DNA of 6,895 nucleotides from Synergistaceae bacterium (GTDB lineage Bacteria > Synergistota > Synergistia > Synergistales > Synergistaceae), in assembly GCA_012513245.1 (NCBI GenBank), contig JAAZCN010000367.1:1-6895 (forward strand). The letters run 5' to 3'. Of this stretch, positions 1 through 6,816 are shown one piece after another. The notes beneath the pieces were generated by a model, which worked only from the letters and a program-made list of their open reading frames with translations, did no database searches and was not told the DNA's origin. Both the position numbers and the translations under genes were made by a program. Each line of letters opens with the position of its first letter. The stretch's first letter is position 1.

Positions 1-1
1 T

Positions 2-1450
2 ATAAAAACATTTCCGGATAAACCGGGAGTATATATGATGCGTGATCCGGACGGCAAAATAATTTACGTCGGCAAGGCTAAATCCTTAAAGAAAAGGGTC
101 TCCTCTTATTTTCGTCATTCCAATTTTGCATCACCGAGGCTGAGAAAACTCGTTGATACGATATCCGACATATCGACAATCAGAACAGAGACAGAGATCG
201 AGGCATTGATCCTCGAAAACAGATTAATAAAATTATATCAGCCATTTTTCAACGTGGACCTCAAAATGAACGAACGGTACGCTTATATAATGATAACGGC
301 AGAAAAATTCCCCCGTATTGTGGTTACAAGGCATAAACAGGATGACGGAGCAGTCTATATAGGCCCGTTTGTAAGAGTCTCAGAAGTGAGAGAGCTTCTT
401 CGCCTTATAGAACGCTATCTTCCGTTGCGCCACTGCAAGAGAGAGATAAAAGAACCTAACAAAAAGATACGTCCCTGCATGAGACATTCTCTAGGACACT
501 GCCTTGCCCCCTGTGCAGGGCTATGCACGGAGAATGAGTACAGGGAAAGGGCAGCAGACGTAATAATGATGCTCCAGGGCAAAGGCCTGGAGCTTGTTGA
601 AAAACTTCGAAAGAGGATGGATAAAGTTGTCCTGAAGCTGGAATTTGAAGAGGCTGCTGTCCTTCGCGACACGATCAGGGCGATCTGGAGAGTCAGCCGT
701 CAACGAAACAACATCCCGGAGATCGAGATCGGCAGAGACAACTTCTGGGACACTCTCAACCGCCTTCAAACTATTTTAAAACTGCCCATGCTCCCATGGA
801 GGATAGACGGATTCGACATATCGCACACATCCGGGAAAGAGACCGTCGGTGTCGTGTCAGTCTTTGAACAGGGATACCCGAACACCTCCCTTTACAGGAG
901 GTTCAACATAAAAACAGTTGAAGGCATAGATGATTTCAGGTCTATGAAAGAGACACTTCTTAGGAGATACAAAAGATGTTTGGATGGTCAGGAACCGCTT
1001 CCGCAACTGATACTGATAGACGGCGGTCCGGTACAGCTTGAATTTGCCATGGAAGCATTGAAGGAACTTGGGATCATAAACATTCCCATAATATCTCTTG
1101 CTAAGGAAGAAGAGGTAATATTCATACCGGAGCAAAAAGAACCCATAGTTCTGGATCATACTGATCCTGCTCTCAGGCTTTTGCAGCATGTAAGGGACGA
1201 ATCGCACAGATATGCTATAACATCCCACAGAGCAGCAAGGGGCAAAAATTTCAGGAGAAGTAAACTCGAGGACGTTCCGGGAATAGGAAGGGCTAAGGCT
1301 GCTCAGCTCATAACAAAATTTGGAAGTACAAGAGCTATAATGGATATCGCCGGAGAAGAGCTGGCTTCAGCACCCGGTATTGGCATGAAGCTTGCGAAGA
1401 GGATACAGGAACATCTCAGGCAGGCGGATGAAGGGAGCCGGGAAAATTGA
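2..1450 (+). CDS. uvrC: UvrABC system protein C (excinuclease subunit C), 5' end outside window
   Basis: UvrC joins the UvrB-DNA complex and cuts the damaged strand on both sides of the lesion. The reading frame is open to the window edge: before the ATG at 35 it encodes KTFPDKPGVY, the conserved start of the GIY-YIG domain, so the true start lies upstream and ATG 35 is internal. The GIY-YIG nuclease domain spans about 2-300 (GVY, then YVGKAKSLKKR). Four cysteines at codons 434, 476, 500 and 512 (spacing C-x13-C-x7-C-x3-C) match the iron-sulfur cysteines described for UvrC. A UVR motif, which contacts UvrB, lies near 605-690. The RNase H-like endonuclease domain keeps Asp 815 (GFDISH), Asp 1019 (LIDGG) and His 1205 (DESHR). 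A helix-hairpin-helix pair (VPGIG, APGIG) ends the protein. Oddly, only a short linker separates the UVR motif from the endonuclease domain, giving about 480 visible residues where 560-610 is usual. Identification is secure. Confidence 0.97.
   Translation: MKTFPDKPGVYMMRDPDGKIIYVGKAKSLKKRVSSYFRHSNFASPRLRKLVDTISDISTIRTETEIEALILENRLIKLYQPFFNVDLKMNERYAYIMITAEKFPRIVVTRHKQDDGAVYIGPFVRVSEVRELLRLIERYLPLRHCKREIKEPNKKIRPCMRHSLGHCLAPCAGLCTENEYRERAADVIMMLQGKGLELVEKLRKRMDKVVLKLEFEEAAVLRDTIRAIWRVSRQRNNIPEIEIGRDNFWDTLNRLQTILKLPMLPWRIDGFDISHTSGKETVGVVSVFEQGYPNTSLYRRFNIKTVEGIDDFRSMKETLLRRYKRCLDGQEPLPQLILIDGGPVQLEFAMEALKELGIINIPIISLAKEEEVIFIPEQKEPIVLDHTDPALRLLQHVRDESHRYAITSHRAARGKNFRRSKLEDVPGIGRAKAAQLITKFGSTRAIMDIAGEELASAPGIGMKLAKRIQEHLRQADEGSREN
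1431..1437 (+). promoter_or_regulatory. Shine-Dalgarno site supporting the TTG start of ribD
   Basis: AAGGGAG lies inside the 3' end of uvrC, nine bases before the TTG at 1447. The next in-frame start, ATG 1468, has no purine-rich site at a suitable distance. This favours TTG and implies translational coupling of ribD to uvrC. Confidence 0.65.
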
Positions 1451-2553
1451 CCATTCATGATCAGAAAATGCAGGACGAATACTATATGAGGATGGCTCTT
1501 TCCCTTGCATTGAACGGAACTGCTACTGTCAGCCCCAACCCCCGCGTTGGCTGTGTTATAGTGCGTGATTCAAAAATAATAGGCTCAGGTTGGCATAAGT
1601 GCTGCGGAGAGTCCCACGCAGAGGTTGAAGCTGTCAGGAATGCCGGTGGAGATGTAAAAGGTGCCACAGTATATGTCAACCTTGAACCATGCTGCCATCA
1701 GGGCAGGACTCCTCCATGCGCTCCAATGTTGATATCAAATGAAATTTCACGTGTTGTGATCGGAATAACAGACCCCAACCCCATTGTCGACTGCCGTGGA
1801 GTGAGAATGTTTGTTGATGCCGGGATAGAAGTAACAAGCGGCGTACTCGAAAAAGAATCAAAATGGATCAACAGGGGATTCATAAGAAGGATAAGGAACG
1901 GACGTCCATGGATCACCATAAAGACTGCAGCTTCACTAGACGGAAACATTGCACTGAAGGACGGATCAAGCAAATGGATAACGGGTGAAAGCTCAAGGCA
2001 GAAAGTGCACATGATGCGGGCTGAGAACGACGCACTTCTTACAGGTTCGGGAACTGTCATAGCAGACGATCCAACCTTTACTGTAAGAGATGCTGAAGGA
2101 AGGACGCCAATAAGGGTGATCCTGGATAGAGAGCTAAATACGCCGCTCTCAGCAGCTCTTTTCAGAGAAAATGGTCTTATTTTCTTTACCGGCAAGGATG
2201 CGTCAATGGATAAAATAAACAGGATCAGGGAATTGGGAGCTGAGGTCTACACCATAGATGCCCCTGATGACCGTGAGTTGGAATTTGTTATGGCTAAATT
2301 GTGTGAAATAGGTGTAAACTATCTGATGGTCGAATGCGGTGCAAAACTGACGAGTTCACTTCTCAGATCAGGGTCAGCCGATGAAATATCACTATTTATG
2401 GCGCCTAAACTACTGGGCAACGGTATACATTTTACCGAGTACCTTGAGCTTGGCGGGCTGGACGAGGCCATAAAAATTAAAGATATCCAGATCTCCGCCT
2501 GCGGAGACGACATATGGATCAGGGGGGTGCTTTCATGTTCACCGGACTTATAG
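1447..2553 (+). CDS. ribD: Bifunctional diaminohydroxyphosphoribosylaminopyrimidine deaminase / 5-amino-6-(5-phosphoribosylamino)uracil reductase
   Basis: RibD carries out the second and third steps of the pyrimidine branch of riboflavin synthesis in the cytosol: deamination, then NADPH-dependent reduction of the ribose. At 368 residues it matches the usual length of about 360. The N-terminal zinc deaminase domain (about 10-150) has H57-A-E59 and PCC...GRTPPC with C82 and C91, the zinc ligands and catalytic Glu of the family. The reductase domain (from about 155) has PWITIKTAASLDGNIA, SKWITGE, GSGTVIADDP, VILD and APKLLGNG. The usual VEGG/VEAG site reads VECG, with Cys at 297, probably a tolerated variant. 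The start is TTG, overlapping the uvrC stop as TTGA and served by AAGGGAG nine bases upstream. ATG 1468 is the alternative and would remove seven residues. The 3' end overlaps ribE by 19 bases. Confidence 0.96.
   Translation: MTIHDQKMQDEYYMRMALSLALNGTATVSPNPRVGCVIVRDSKIIGSGWHKCCGESHAEVEAVRNAGGDVKGATVYVNLEPCCHQGRTPPCAPMLISNEISRVVIGITDPNPIVDCRGVRMFVDAGIEVTSGVLEKESKWINRGFIRRIRNGRPWITIKTAASLDGNIALKDGSSKWITGESSRQKVHMMRAENDALLTGSGTVIADDPTFTVRDAEGRTPIRVILDRELNTPLSAALFRENGLIFFTGKDASMDKINRIRELGAEVYTIDAPDDRELEFVMAKLCEIGVNYLMVECGAKLTSSLLRSGSADEISLFMAPKLLGNGIHFTEYLELGGLDEAIKIKDIQISACGDDIWIRGVLSCSPDL
2521..2527 (+). promoter_or_regulatory. Shine-Dalgarno site that fixes the ribE start
   Basis: AGGGGGG sits in the end of ribD, seven bases before ATG 2535. 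An earlier in-frame ATG at 2514 exists, but the riboflavin synthase family begins MFTGLIE, which corresponds to 2535. Confidence 0.75.
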
Positions 2554-3200
2554 AGACAATAGGCACAGTTTCCTCCATACGCCCAAGAGGTGATGTCTGG
2601 CTGTTTGACGTTGAGGCGCCGAAAATAGCCGAAGATCTGCGTATCGGTGATTCCGTATCGATTTCCGGTTCGTGTAGCACAGTCGTCCGGTTCGATAACA
2701 GGTCCTTCAGCACAGAGATAATGGAGGAGACAAGAAAGAAAACAAAGTTTGGAAACCTAAAAATCGGATCACGAGTAAACCTTGAAAGGGCTATGAAACT
2801 GGATTCAAGGCTTGACGGACACATTGTTTCCGGTCACATAGACGGGCTTGCCAAAGTCCACAAAATAGAAGTATATCCAGAGACAATGAAATATTTTTTT
2901 ATTTCCGGTCCTGATATCCTTTCGGGAATCGTTCCCAAGGGGTCAGTCGCGATAGACGGAATAAGCCTCACAGTAATAGATGTCACCCCTGAAACCTTTT
3001 CAGTCGGTATCATACCGACAACTATCTCAGAAACGACACTTTCAGAACTCAAAGAGGGCGATGCCGTAAATATTGAAACTGATATACTTGGAAAATATAT
3101 ATCAAAATTTTTGGAATCTCGTTTCCCCGATGCTAATCAGGGCGGAGAGATGAAAAATTCCCTTACATGGGATAAACTTGTAAAATATGGTTGGGCCTAG
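2535..3200 (+). CDS. ribE: Riboflavin synthase, alpha subunit
   Basis: This enzyme dismutates two molecules of 6,7-dimethyl-8-ribityllumazine into riboflavin and a pyrimidinedione that RibH reuses. It is named ribE in the Bacillus scheme and ribC in E. coli. From ATG 2535 it is 221 residues, close to the usual 210-220. Two lumazine-binding repeats are visible: the first from MFTGLIETIGTV (1-95), the second from GHIDGLAKV (about 100-195). C47, H96, H101 and S144 (DGISLT) align with residues at the E. coli active site. The first repeat reads SGSCSTV where most homologues have NGVCLTV, keeping the Cys. The C-terminal tail (SLTWDKLVKYGWA) resembles the last helix that helps trimerise the family. 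The start was moved from ATG 2514 because the shorter form starts exactly at the family N-terminus and has AGGGGGG seven bases ahead. It overlaps ribD by 19 bases and lies 15 bases before ribBA. Confidence 0.96.
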   Translation: MFTGLIETIGTVSSIRPRGDVWLFDVEAPKIAEDLRIGDSVSISGSCSTVVRFDNRSFSTEIMEETRKKTKFGNLKIGSRVNLERAMKLDSRLDGHIVSGHIDGLAKVHKIEVYPETMKYFFISGPDILSGIVPKGSVAIDGISLTVIDVTPETFSVGIIPTTISETTLSELKEGDAVNIETDILGKYISKFLESRFPDANQGGEMKNSLTWDKLVKYGWA

Positions 3201-3204
3201 GAGG
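3199..3204 (+). promoter_or_regulatory. Shine-Dalgarno site of ribBA overlapping the ribE stop codon
   Basis: A perfect AGGAGG begins on the second base of the ribE TAG and lies 11 bases before ATG 3216. Ribosomes finishing ribE end on the initiation site of ribBA, which suggests coupled translation. Confidence 0.75.
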
Positions 3205-3215
3205 ATCAGCAGAGA

Positions 3216-4460
3216 ATGTTTAACACTATCGAAGAAGCTATAGATGATATCAAGCAGGGAAAGATGATAATCGTAGTAGATGACGAGAACAGAGAAAATG
3301 AAGGTGACCTCGTTATGGCTGCAGATTGCTGCAGGACCGAGGACATCAACTTCATGATAAAAAATGCCAGAGGGCTCGTCTGTGTGCCAATAGGCGCCGA
3401 ACAAGCAAAAAAACTTCAGTTAAACCCTATGGTGGAACACAACACCGATTCACACGGGACGGCATTCACCGTCTCTGTTGACCATGTAAAGGATACAACA
3501 ACAGGAATATCAGCCGCAGAAAGGGCAATAACAGCCAAAGCCCTCGCAAATCCACTTTCAAGAGCAGAAGATTTTCACAGGCCCGGACACATTTTTCCAT
3601 TGGTGGCTCGCCATGGGGGAGTACTTAAAAGGGCGGGGCATACTGAGTCAGCTGTAGATCTTTCCCGTATGGCCGGTTTTAACGAAGGCGGAGTGATATG
3701 CGAGATCATGAATGAGGACGGAAGCATGGCAAGACTACCTCAGCTTGTTGATTTCGCTAAAAAACATGGTATGAAGATCATTACAGTTGAGAATCTTATC
3801 CGTTACCGTGTAATGAGAGAAAAATTCGTCCGCAGGGAAGCGACAGTCCACATGCCGACGGCCTGGGGTGATTTTGTCTGTCATGCTTACACAAGTCCTT
3901 ACGGTGACAACCCCGGCGCATTGCACCTTGCCCTTGTCAAAGGGGACATAGACGGTGTGGATGATGTGCTGGTACGTGTACATTCAGAGTGTTTCACGGG
4001 AGACCTCCTGGGATCACTGAGATGTGACTGCGGTCCTCAGCTTCACAAAGCAATGAAGATGATAGAAAAAACAGGAAGGGGAGTCCTCCTCTACATGAGA
4101 CAGGAAGGACGGGGCATCGGACTTCTTGCAAAACTAAAAGCCTATGAGTTACAGGAAAAAGGAATGGACACTGTCGAAGCAAACGTCGCCCTAGGTTTCG
4201 CGCCGGATTCCAGAGACTACGGAGTAGGAGCACAGATACTGGCTGACCTCGGGCTCAGAAAGATAAGACTCATGACCAACAATCCCGTCAAGATCACAGG
4301 GCTCAAGGGATATGGTCTTGAGATAACGGAAAGAATACCTATCGAAATCGACTCAAACCCGTTCAACGAAAAATATCTCAATACAAAGGTCAGCAAGATG
4401 GGACACGTACTAAGCAACTCGATGTGCAAAAAATTGGAAATAAAAGAAGCAAAACAATAA
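3216..4460 (+). CDS. ribBA: Bifunctional 3,4-dihydroxy-2-butanone 4-phosphate synthase / GTP cyclohydrolase II
   Basis: RibBA supplies both riboflavin precursors: dihydroxybutanone phosphate from ribulose 5-phosphate, and the diaminopyrimidine from GTP. It is 414 residues, typical of the fused form. The butanone-phosphate synthase domain covers about 1-200, with the metal-binding loop [10 protein letters not shown] (E27, E29), [18 protein letters not shown] and R139-A-G-H142-T-E144. The GTP cyclohydrolase II domain covers about 208-400, with [18 protein letters not shown] containing zinc ligands C259, C270 and C272, then [20 protein letters not shown] and TNNPVKI. Both sets of catalytic residues look intact, so both activities are expected; some fused homologues have one decayed domain, but that is not seen here. 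The start ATG is preceded by AGGAGG at 11 bases. A 36-base gap before ribH is the longest gap between genes of the cluster and contains only the ribH Shine-Dalgarno site. Confidence 0.97.
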   Translation: MFNTIEEAIDDIKQGKMIIVVDDENRENEGDLVMAADCCRTEDINFMIKNARGLVCVPIGAEQAKKLQLNPMVEHNTDSHGTAFTVSVDHVKDTTTGISAAERAITAKALANPLSRAEDFHRPGHIFPLVARHGGVLKRAGHTESAVDLSRMAGFNEGGVICEIMNEDGSMARLPQLVDFAKKHGMKIITVENLIRYRVMREKFVRREATVHMPTAWGDFVCHAYTSPYGDNPGALHLALVKGDIDGVDDVLVRVHSECFTGDLLGSLRCDCGPQLHKAMKMIEKTGRGVLLYMRQEGRGIGLLAKLKAYELQEKGMDTVEANVALGFAPDSRDYGVGAQILADLGLRKIRLMTNNPVKITGLKGYGLEITERIPIEIDSNPFNEKYLNTKVSKMGHVLSNSMCKKLEIKEAKQ

Positions 4461-4496
4461 CATCACACCATCAAACTTTCGAAGGGGAGAAATCAA

Positions 4497-4982
4497 ATGA
4501 AAATATTCCAGGGAAATATGATAGGGAGCGGCCTTCGCTTCGCAATTATAGCGTCCAGATTTAACGAACTTATCACCTCAAAACTAATAGAAGGCGCAAA
4601 AGACGCACTTGCGCGCCATGATGTACGCCATCAGGACATCGATGTCTTCTGGACACCGGGAGCGTGGGAACAGCCTGTAGTTGCAAAAGAGATCGCCATG
4701 AGCGGAAAATATGATGCAATAATTACACTGGGTGCTGTTATCCGCGGCGACACCACACATCACGAATATGTGGCAGGTGAGGCAGCGAAAGGGCTGGCTC
4801 ACGTAGGACTCGAACATCGTATACCTGTAGCGTTCGGTATCATCACATGCGACAACCTTGAACAGGCTCTCGCCCGCTCAGGCAGCAAAGCCGGCAATAA
4901 AGGCGCTGATGCAGCTCTCGCAGCGCTTGAGACAGCCAATCTTCTTCGGGAAGTGCGTAAAGACAGAGGAGCTGATGCATAA
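4497..4982 (+). CDS. ribH: 6,7-dimethyl-8-ribityllumazine synthase
   Basis: RibH condenses the RibD-branch pyrimidine with dihydroxybutanone phosphate from RibBA to give lumazine, the substrate of RibE; in Bacillus the two enzymes form an icosahedral shell around a synthase trimer. The product is 161 residues, normal for the family. Visible motifs are RFNELITSKL (21-30) with the substrate-contacting Phe22, PGAWEQP (54-60, usually PGAFEIP), GAVIRGDTTHHEYV (79-92) with His88 equivalent to Bacillus His88, and ARSGSKAGNKG with Arg127. AGGGGAG at 4483-4489 lies seven bases before the ATG. The last base of its TAA stop is the first base of the serS ATG. The shell-forming type cannot be told from the sequence alone. 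Confidence 0.97.
   Translation: MKIFQGNMIGSGLRFAIIASRFNELITSKLIEGAKDALARHDVRHQDIDVFWTPGAWEQPVVAKEIAMSGKYDAIITLGAVIRGDTTHHEYVAGEAAKGLAHVGLEHRIPVAFGIITCDNLEQALARSGSKAGNKGADAALAALETANLLREVRKDRGADA
4965..4971 (+). promoter_or_regulatory. Shine-Dalgarno site of serS inside ribH
   Basis: AGAGGAG lies ten bases before the serS ATG at 4982, within the last codons of ribH. With the TAATG stop-start overlap it supports coupled translation and fixes the serS start. Confidence 0.65.
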
Positions 4983-6253
4983 TGCTTGATATCAAATGGG
5001 TCAGGGAGAACACAGAAGAATTTGCCGCGATGCTGGCAAACAGGAATTACTCCTTCCCACTTGACCGCTTTATAGAGCTTGACTCCATGCGCAGAGAGAC
5101 TCTCATTGAAGCTGAAGCCGTGAAAGAAAAGCGCAACGCAGGGGCAAAAGAAGTCGGTATGAAAAAGAAAGCCGGAGAAAACGCCGATGAACTTATGGAA
5201 GAGATGCGCATCATAGGCGAAAAAGTTAAAGATCTGGACGAAAAGGTCGGAAAGATCGAGGCTGAGCTTGATGACCTTGCAATGAGGATCCCCAATAGGC
5301 CACACGACTCTGTTCCTATCGGTGCGGACGAAAGTGACAATGTCGAAATAAGGAAACACGGCAAACCCCGTGAATTTACATTTGAACCTAAGGCACACTG
5401 GGATCTTGGAGAGTCTCTTGGCATAATGGACTTTGAAAAGGGAGTTCAGATTGCTGAAAGCCGTTTTACCGTACTCAAGGGAGCAGGCGCAAGGCTCGAA
5501 AGAGCTCTCATGAACTTCATGCTTGACCTTCATACCATACAGCATGGCTTCACTGAGATAGCTCCTCCGATACTCGTAAACACAGCTACGATGAGCGGAA
5601 CCGGACAGCTCCCCAAATTTGCGGAGGATCTCTATAAATGTGCAAATGACGACCTATGGCTTATCCCAACTGCTGAAGTGCCTCTGACAAATTTGCACGC
5701 GGGCGAAATTATGAATGAATCCGACCTGCCCAAATATTACTGTGCCTTTACCCCGTGCTTCAGGCGCGAGGCCGGAAGCTACGGACGTGATATGAGGGGG
5801 ATGCTTAGGCAGCATCAGTTTGACAAAGTCGAAATGGTAAAAATGAGCACACCGGATAAAAGCTATGAAGAACTGGAACACATGACTAAATGTGCGGAAA
5901 AAGTCCTCCAGCTACTGGGCATACCATACAGAGTCATTTGTCTCTGTACCGGTGATATGGGCTTTGGTGCGGCTAAAACATATGATATCGAGGTATGGCT
6001 CCCAAGCCAGAACTGCTATCGCGAGATAAGCTCCTGCAGCAACTGTGAGGATTTTCAAACGAGAAGAATGGGAACCAAATACCGCGCCGCAGCCGGAGGT
6101 AAACCGCGTTTCGTCCACACTTTGAACGGATCCGGTATCGCTATAGGCAGGTGTCTGATAGCGGTAATGGAAAATTACCAGAACGAAGACGGAAGCATAA
6201 CAGTACCGGAGGCTTTGCGTCCTTACGCCGGGGGCATGGAAACCGTAAAATAA
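4982..6253 (+). CDS. serS: Seryl-tRNA synthetase
   Basis: SerRS is a class II aminoacyl-tRNA synthetase that charges tRNA-Ser, and tRNA-Sec where present, with serine. The product is 423 residues, standard for bacterial SerRS. The N-terminal part (about 1-105) begins MLDIKWVRENTEEF and has the charged heptad-like helices of the long antiparallel coiled-coil arm that grips the tRNA variable arm, ending at IPNRPHDSVP. The catalytic core follows: motif 1 around GFTEIAPPILV, the serine-binding TAEVP (from 230), motif 2 FRREAGSYGRD...RQHQFDKVE (from 260), and motif 3 TLNGSGIAIGRCLIAVMENYQ split across 380-400. No key residue is missing and no in-frame UGA is present. It is the last gene of the cluster, and the sequence shows no metabolic link to riboflavin. 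The nearest terminator-like hairpin downstream is about 270 bases away. Confidence 0.97.
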   Translation: MLDIKWVRENTEEFAAMLANRNYSFPLDRFIELDSMRRETLIEAEAVKEKRNAGAKEVGMKKKAGENADELMEEMRIIGEKVKDLDEKVGKIEAELDDLAMRIPNRPHDSVPIGADESDNVEIRKHGKPREFTFEPKAHWDLGESLGIMDFEKGVQIAESRFTVLKGAGARLERALMNFMLDLHTIQHGFTEIAPPILVNTATMSGTGQLPKFAEDLYKCANDDLWLIPTAEVPLTNLHAGEIMNESDLPKYYCAFTPCFRREAGSYGRDMRGMLRQHQFDKVEMVKMSTPDKSYEELEHMTKCAEKVLQLLGIPYRVICLCTGDMGFGAAKTYDIEVWLPSQNCYREISSCSNCEDFQTRRMGTKYRAAAGGKPRFVHTLNGSGIAIGRCLIAVMENYQNEDGSITVPEALRPYAGGMETVK

Positions 6254-6279
6254 AGAGGTAACCGGCGGGAGAAGATTGG

Positions 6280-6357
6280 GTGAAGCTGCGGCATGAAAAT
6301 GCCGCGTGGGAGTCGGTTGCAAATCTATTGCGAATCGGTGGGAGAGTCAATGGTTAG
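6280..6357 (+). CDS. Possible 25-codon ORF, unrecognised
   Basis: A GTG at 6280 is preceded by GGGAG at 6267-6271, eight bases upstream, and opens a frame of 25 codons ending at TAG 6355. The peptide starts VKLRHENAAWESVANLL and has no recognised domain. A perfect hairpin (6288-6305) lies inside its early codons, which argues for a structural or repeat role rather than coding. With this length, chance is a serious explanation; I list it only because the start signal is good. Confidence 0.17.
   Translation: MKLRHENAAWESVANLLRIGGRVNG
6288..6305. repeat. Perfect 7-bp hairpin with GAAA tetraloop
   Basis: GCGGCAT-GAAA-ATGCCGC forms a perfect 7-bp stem closed by a GNRA-type loop, 35 bases after the serS stop. 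No T-run follows on either strand, so it is not a standard Rho-independent terminator. It may stabilise the 3' end of the operon transcript or be part of a repeat. Confidence 0.6.
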
Positions 6358-6370
6358 GGCCTAAGATTTC

Positions 6371-6427
6371 CATATACCCGGCCCCGGCCCCGGCCCGTCA
6401 TCCCCATATACCCGCCCCGTCATCCCC
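6371..6427. repeat. GC-rich tandem repeat tract
   Basis: CATATACCCG occurs at 6371-6380 and 6405-6414, and CGTCATCCCC at 6396-6405 and 6418-6427, so the tract is about two copies of one module. The first copy is lengthened by GGCCCC repeated nearly three times (6380-6397). The last CGTCATCCCC is also the left end of the larger repeat copy starting at 6418. This looks like slippage expansion. Confidence 0.65.
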
Positions 6428-6445
6428 GTATGCACCTGATCAGAA

Positions 6446-6510
6446 GGACACTGTTTCTCGTTAGAGAAACTCTTAAGATAAACAACAGTGTCCGCACTAT
6501 TTCGAGTGCG
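6446..6510. repeat. Nested hairpins in the extra segment of repeat copy 1
   Basis: GGACACTGTT (6446-6455) and AACAGTGTCC (6484-6493) are perfect 10-base inverted repeats. Within them GTTTCTC-GTTA-GAGAAAC (6453-6470) is a 7-bp hairpin that competes for three bases. Directly after, CGCACT (6493-6498) pairs with AGTGCG (6505-6510) around a six-base loop. GATC occurs just left (6438-6441) and right (6517-6520) of the segment, as a 4-base target duplication could appear. Confidence 0.65.
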
Positions 6511-6522
6511 CTTCGAGATCGG

Positions 6523-6547
6523 GGATCCAGGTCTGGGTCCTATTTTT
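6523..6547 (+). terminator. Candidate Rho-independent terminator in repeat copy 1
   Basis: GGATCC (6523-6528) pairs with GGGTCC (6535-6540), six pairs including one G-U, around the loop AGGTCT, followed by TA and five T (6543-6547). It is the first hairpin plus T-run after serS and may end the operon transcript. The stem is short and the T-run is interrupted, so strength is uncertain. The matching place in copy 2 (6678-6701) keeps the loop and T-run, but its stem leans on wobble pairs. Confidence 0.45.
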
Positions 6548-6652
6548 AATAATTCTTAGCCTAAGCCTAAGTTCGGAGCCACTTGGCCCCCGATAGAGGC
6601 ACTCGAGGGAGACGACAAGGGAACGGGGTAAAACCATAGGAATCAAAATTAC

Positions 6653-6769
6653 CGTCATCCACGTATGCACCTGCCCCGATTCAGGTCTGGGTTCTATTTT
6701 TAATAATTCTTAGCCTAAGCCTAAGTTCGGAGCCACTGGGCCCGGGATAGTTGCGTCCGAGGGAGACGA
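6653..6769. repeat. Interspersed repeat, copy 2 (compact form)
   Basis: Copy 2 consists of the left block beginning CGTCATCCACG (6653-6673), eight linking bases, and the 88-base core (6682-6769) in the same orientation as copy 1, with the core start 154 bases further on. The first half of the core is nearly unchanged between copies; differences gather in its last third. The C-to-A change in the left block breaks the outer ATCCCCG/CGGGGAT palindrome. Thirty-seven unrelated bases (6616-6652) separate the copies. Confidence 0.8.
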
Positions 6770-6816
6770 AGAGGGGCAACAGATCTTTTAGGATTTATAT
6801 CTTTAAGATTATCTTT

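Larger units (their letters stand above)
6418..6615. repeat. Interspersed repeat, copy 1 (with extra internal segment)
   Basis: Copy 1 has a left block of 21 bases beginning CGTCATCCCCG (6418-6438), matching copy 2 at 20 of 21 bases, and a right core of 88 bases (6528-6615) matching copy 2 at 6682-6769 with nine mismatches and no gap. The core contains CCTAAG twice in tandem. Between the blocks lie 89 bases, compared with 8 in copy 2. ATCCCCG (6422-6428) can pair with CGGGGAT (6520-6526), which gives an outer palindrome like REP-type elements. The orientation is arbitrary because no gene is recognised in it. Confidence 0.8.

Noticed and set aside
1698..2195. Minus-strand open frame of 165 codons
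   Set aside because: It is antisense to ribD and shows no independent coding evidence.
2514..2534. Upstream ATG 2514 as the start of riboflavin synthase
   Set aside because: The family N-terminus MFTGLIE starts at ATG 2535, which has its own Shine-Dalgarno site seven bases upstream.
4799..5545. Minus-strand open frame of 248 codons
   Set aside because: It lies antisense across ribH and serS, both of which have complete, conserved proteins. Its translation is not recognisable, so it is a shadow frame.
6262..6360. tRNA or other known structured RNA after serS
   Set aside because: I tried to fit tRNA arms around the GC hairpin and GGTTGCAAATC, but no acceptor stem, anticodon arm or standard T-arm could be built.
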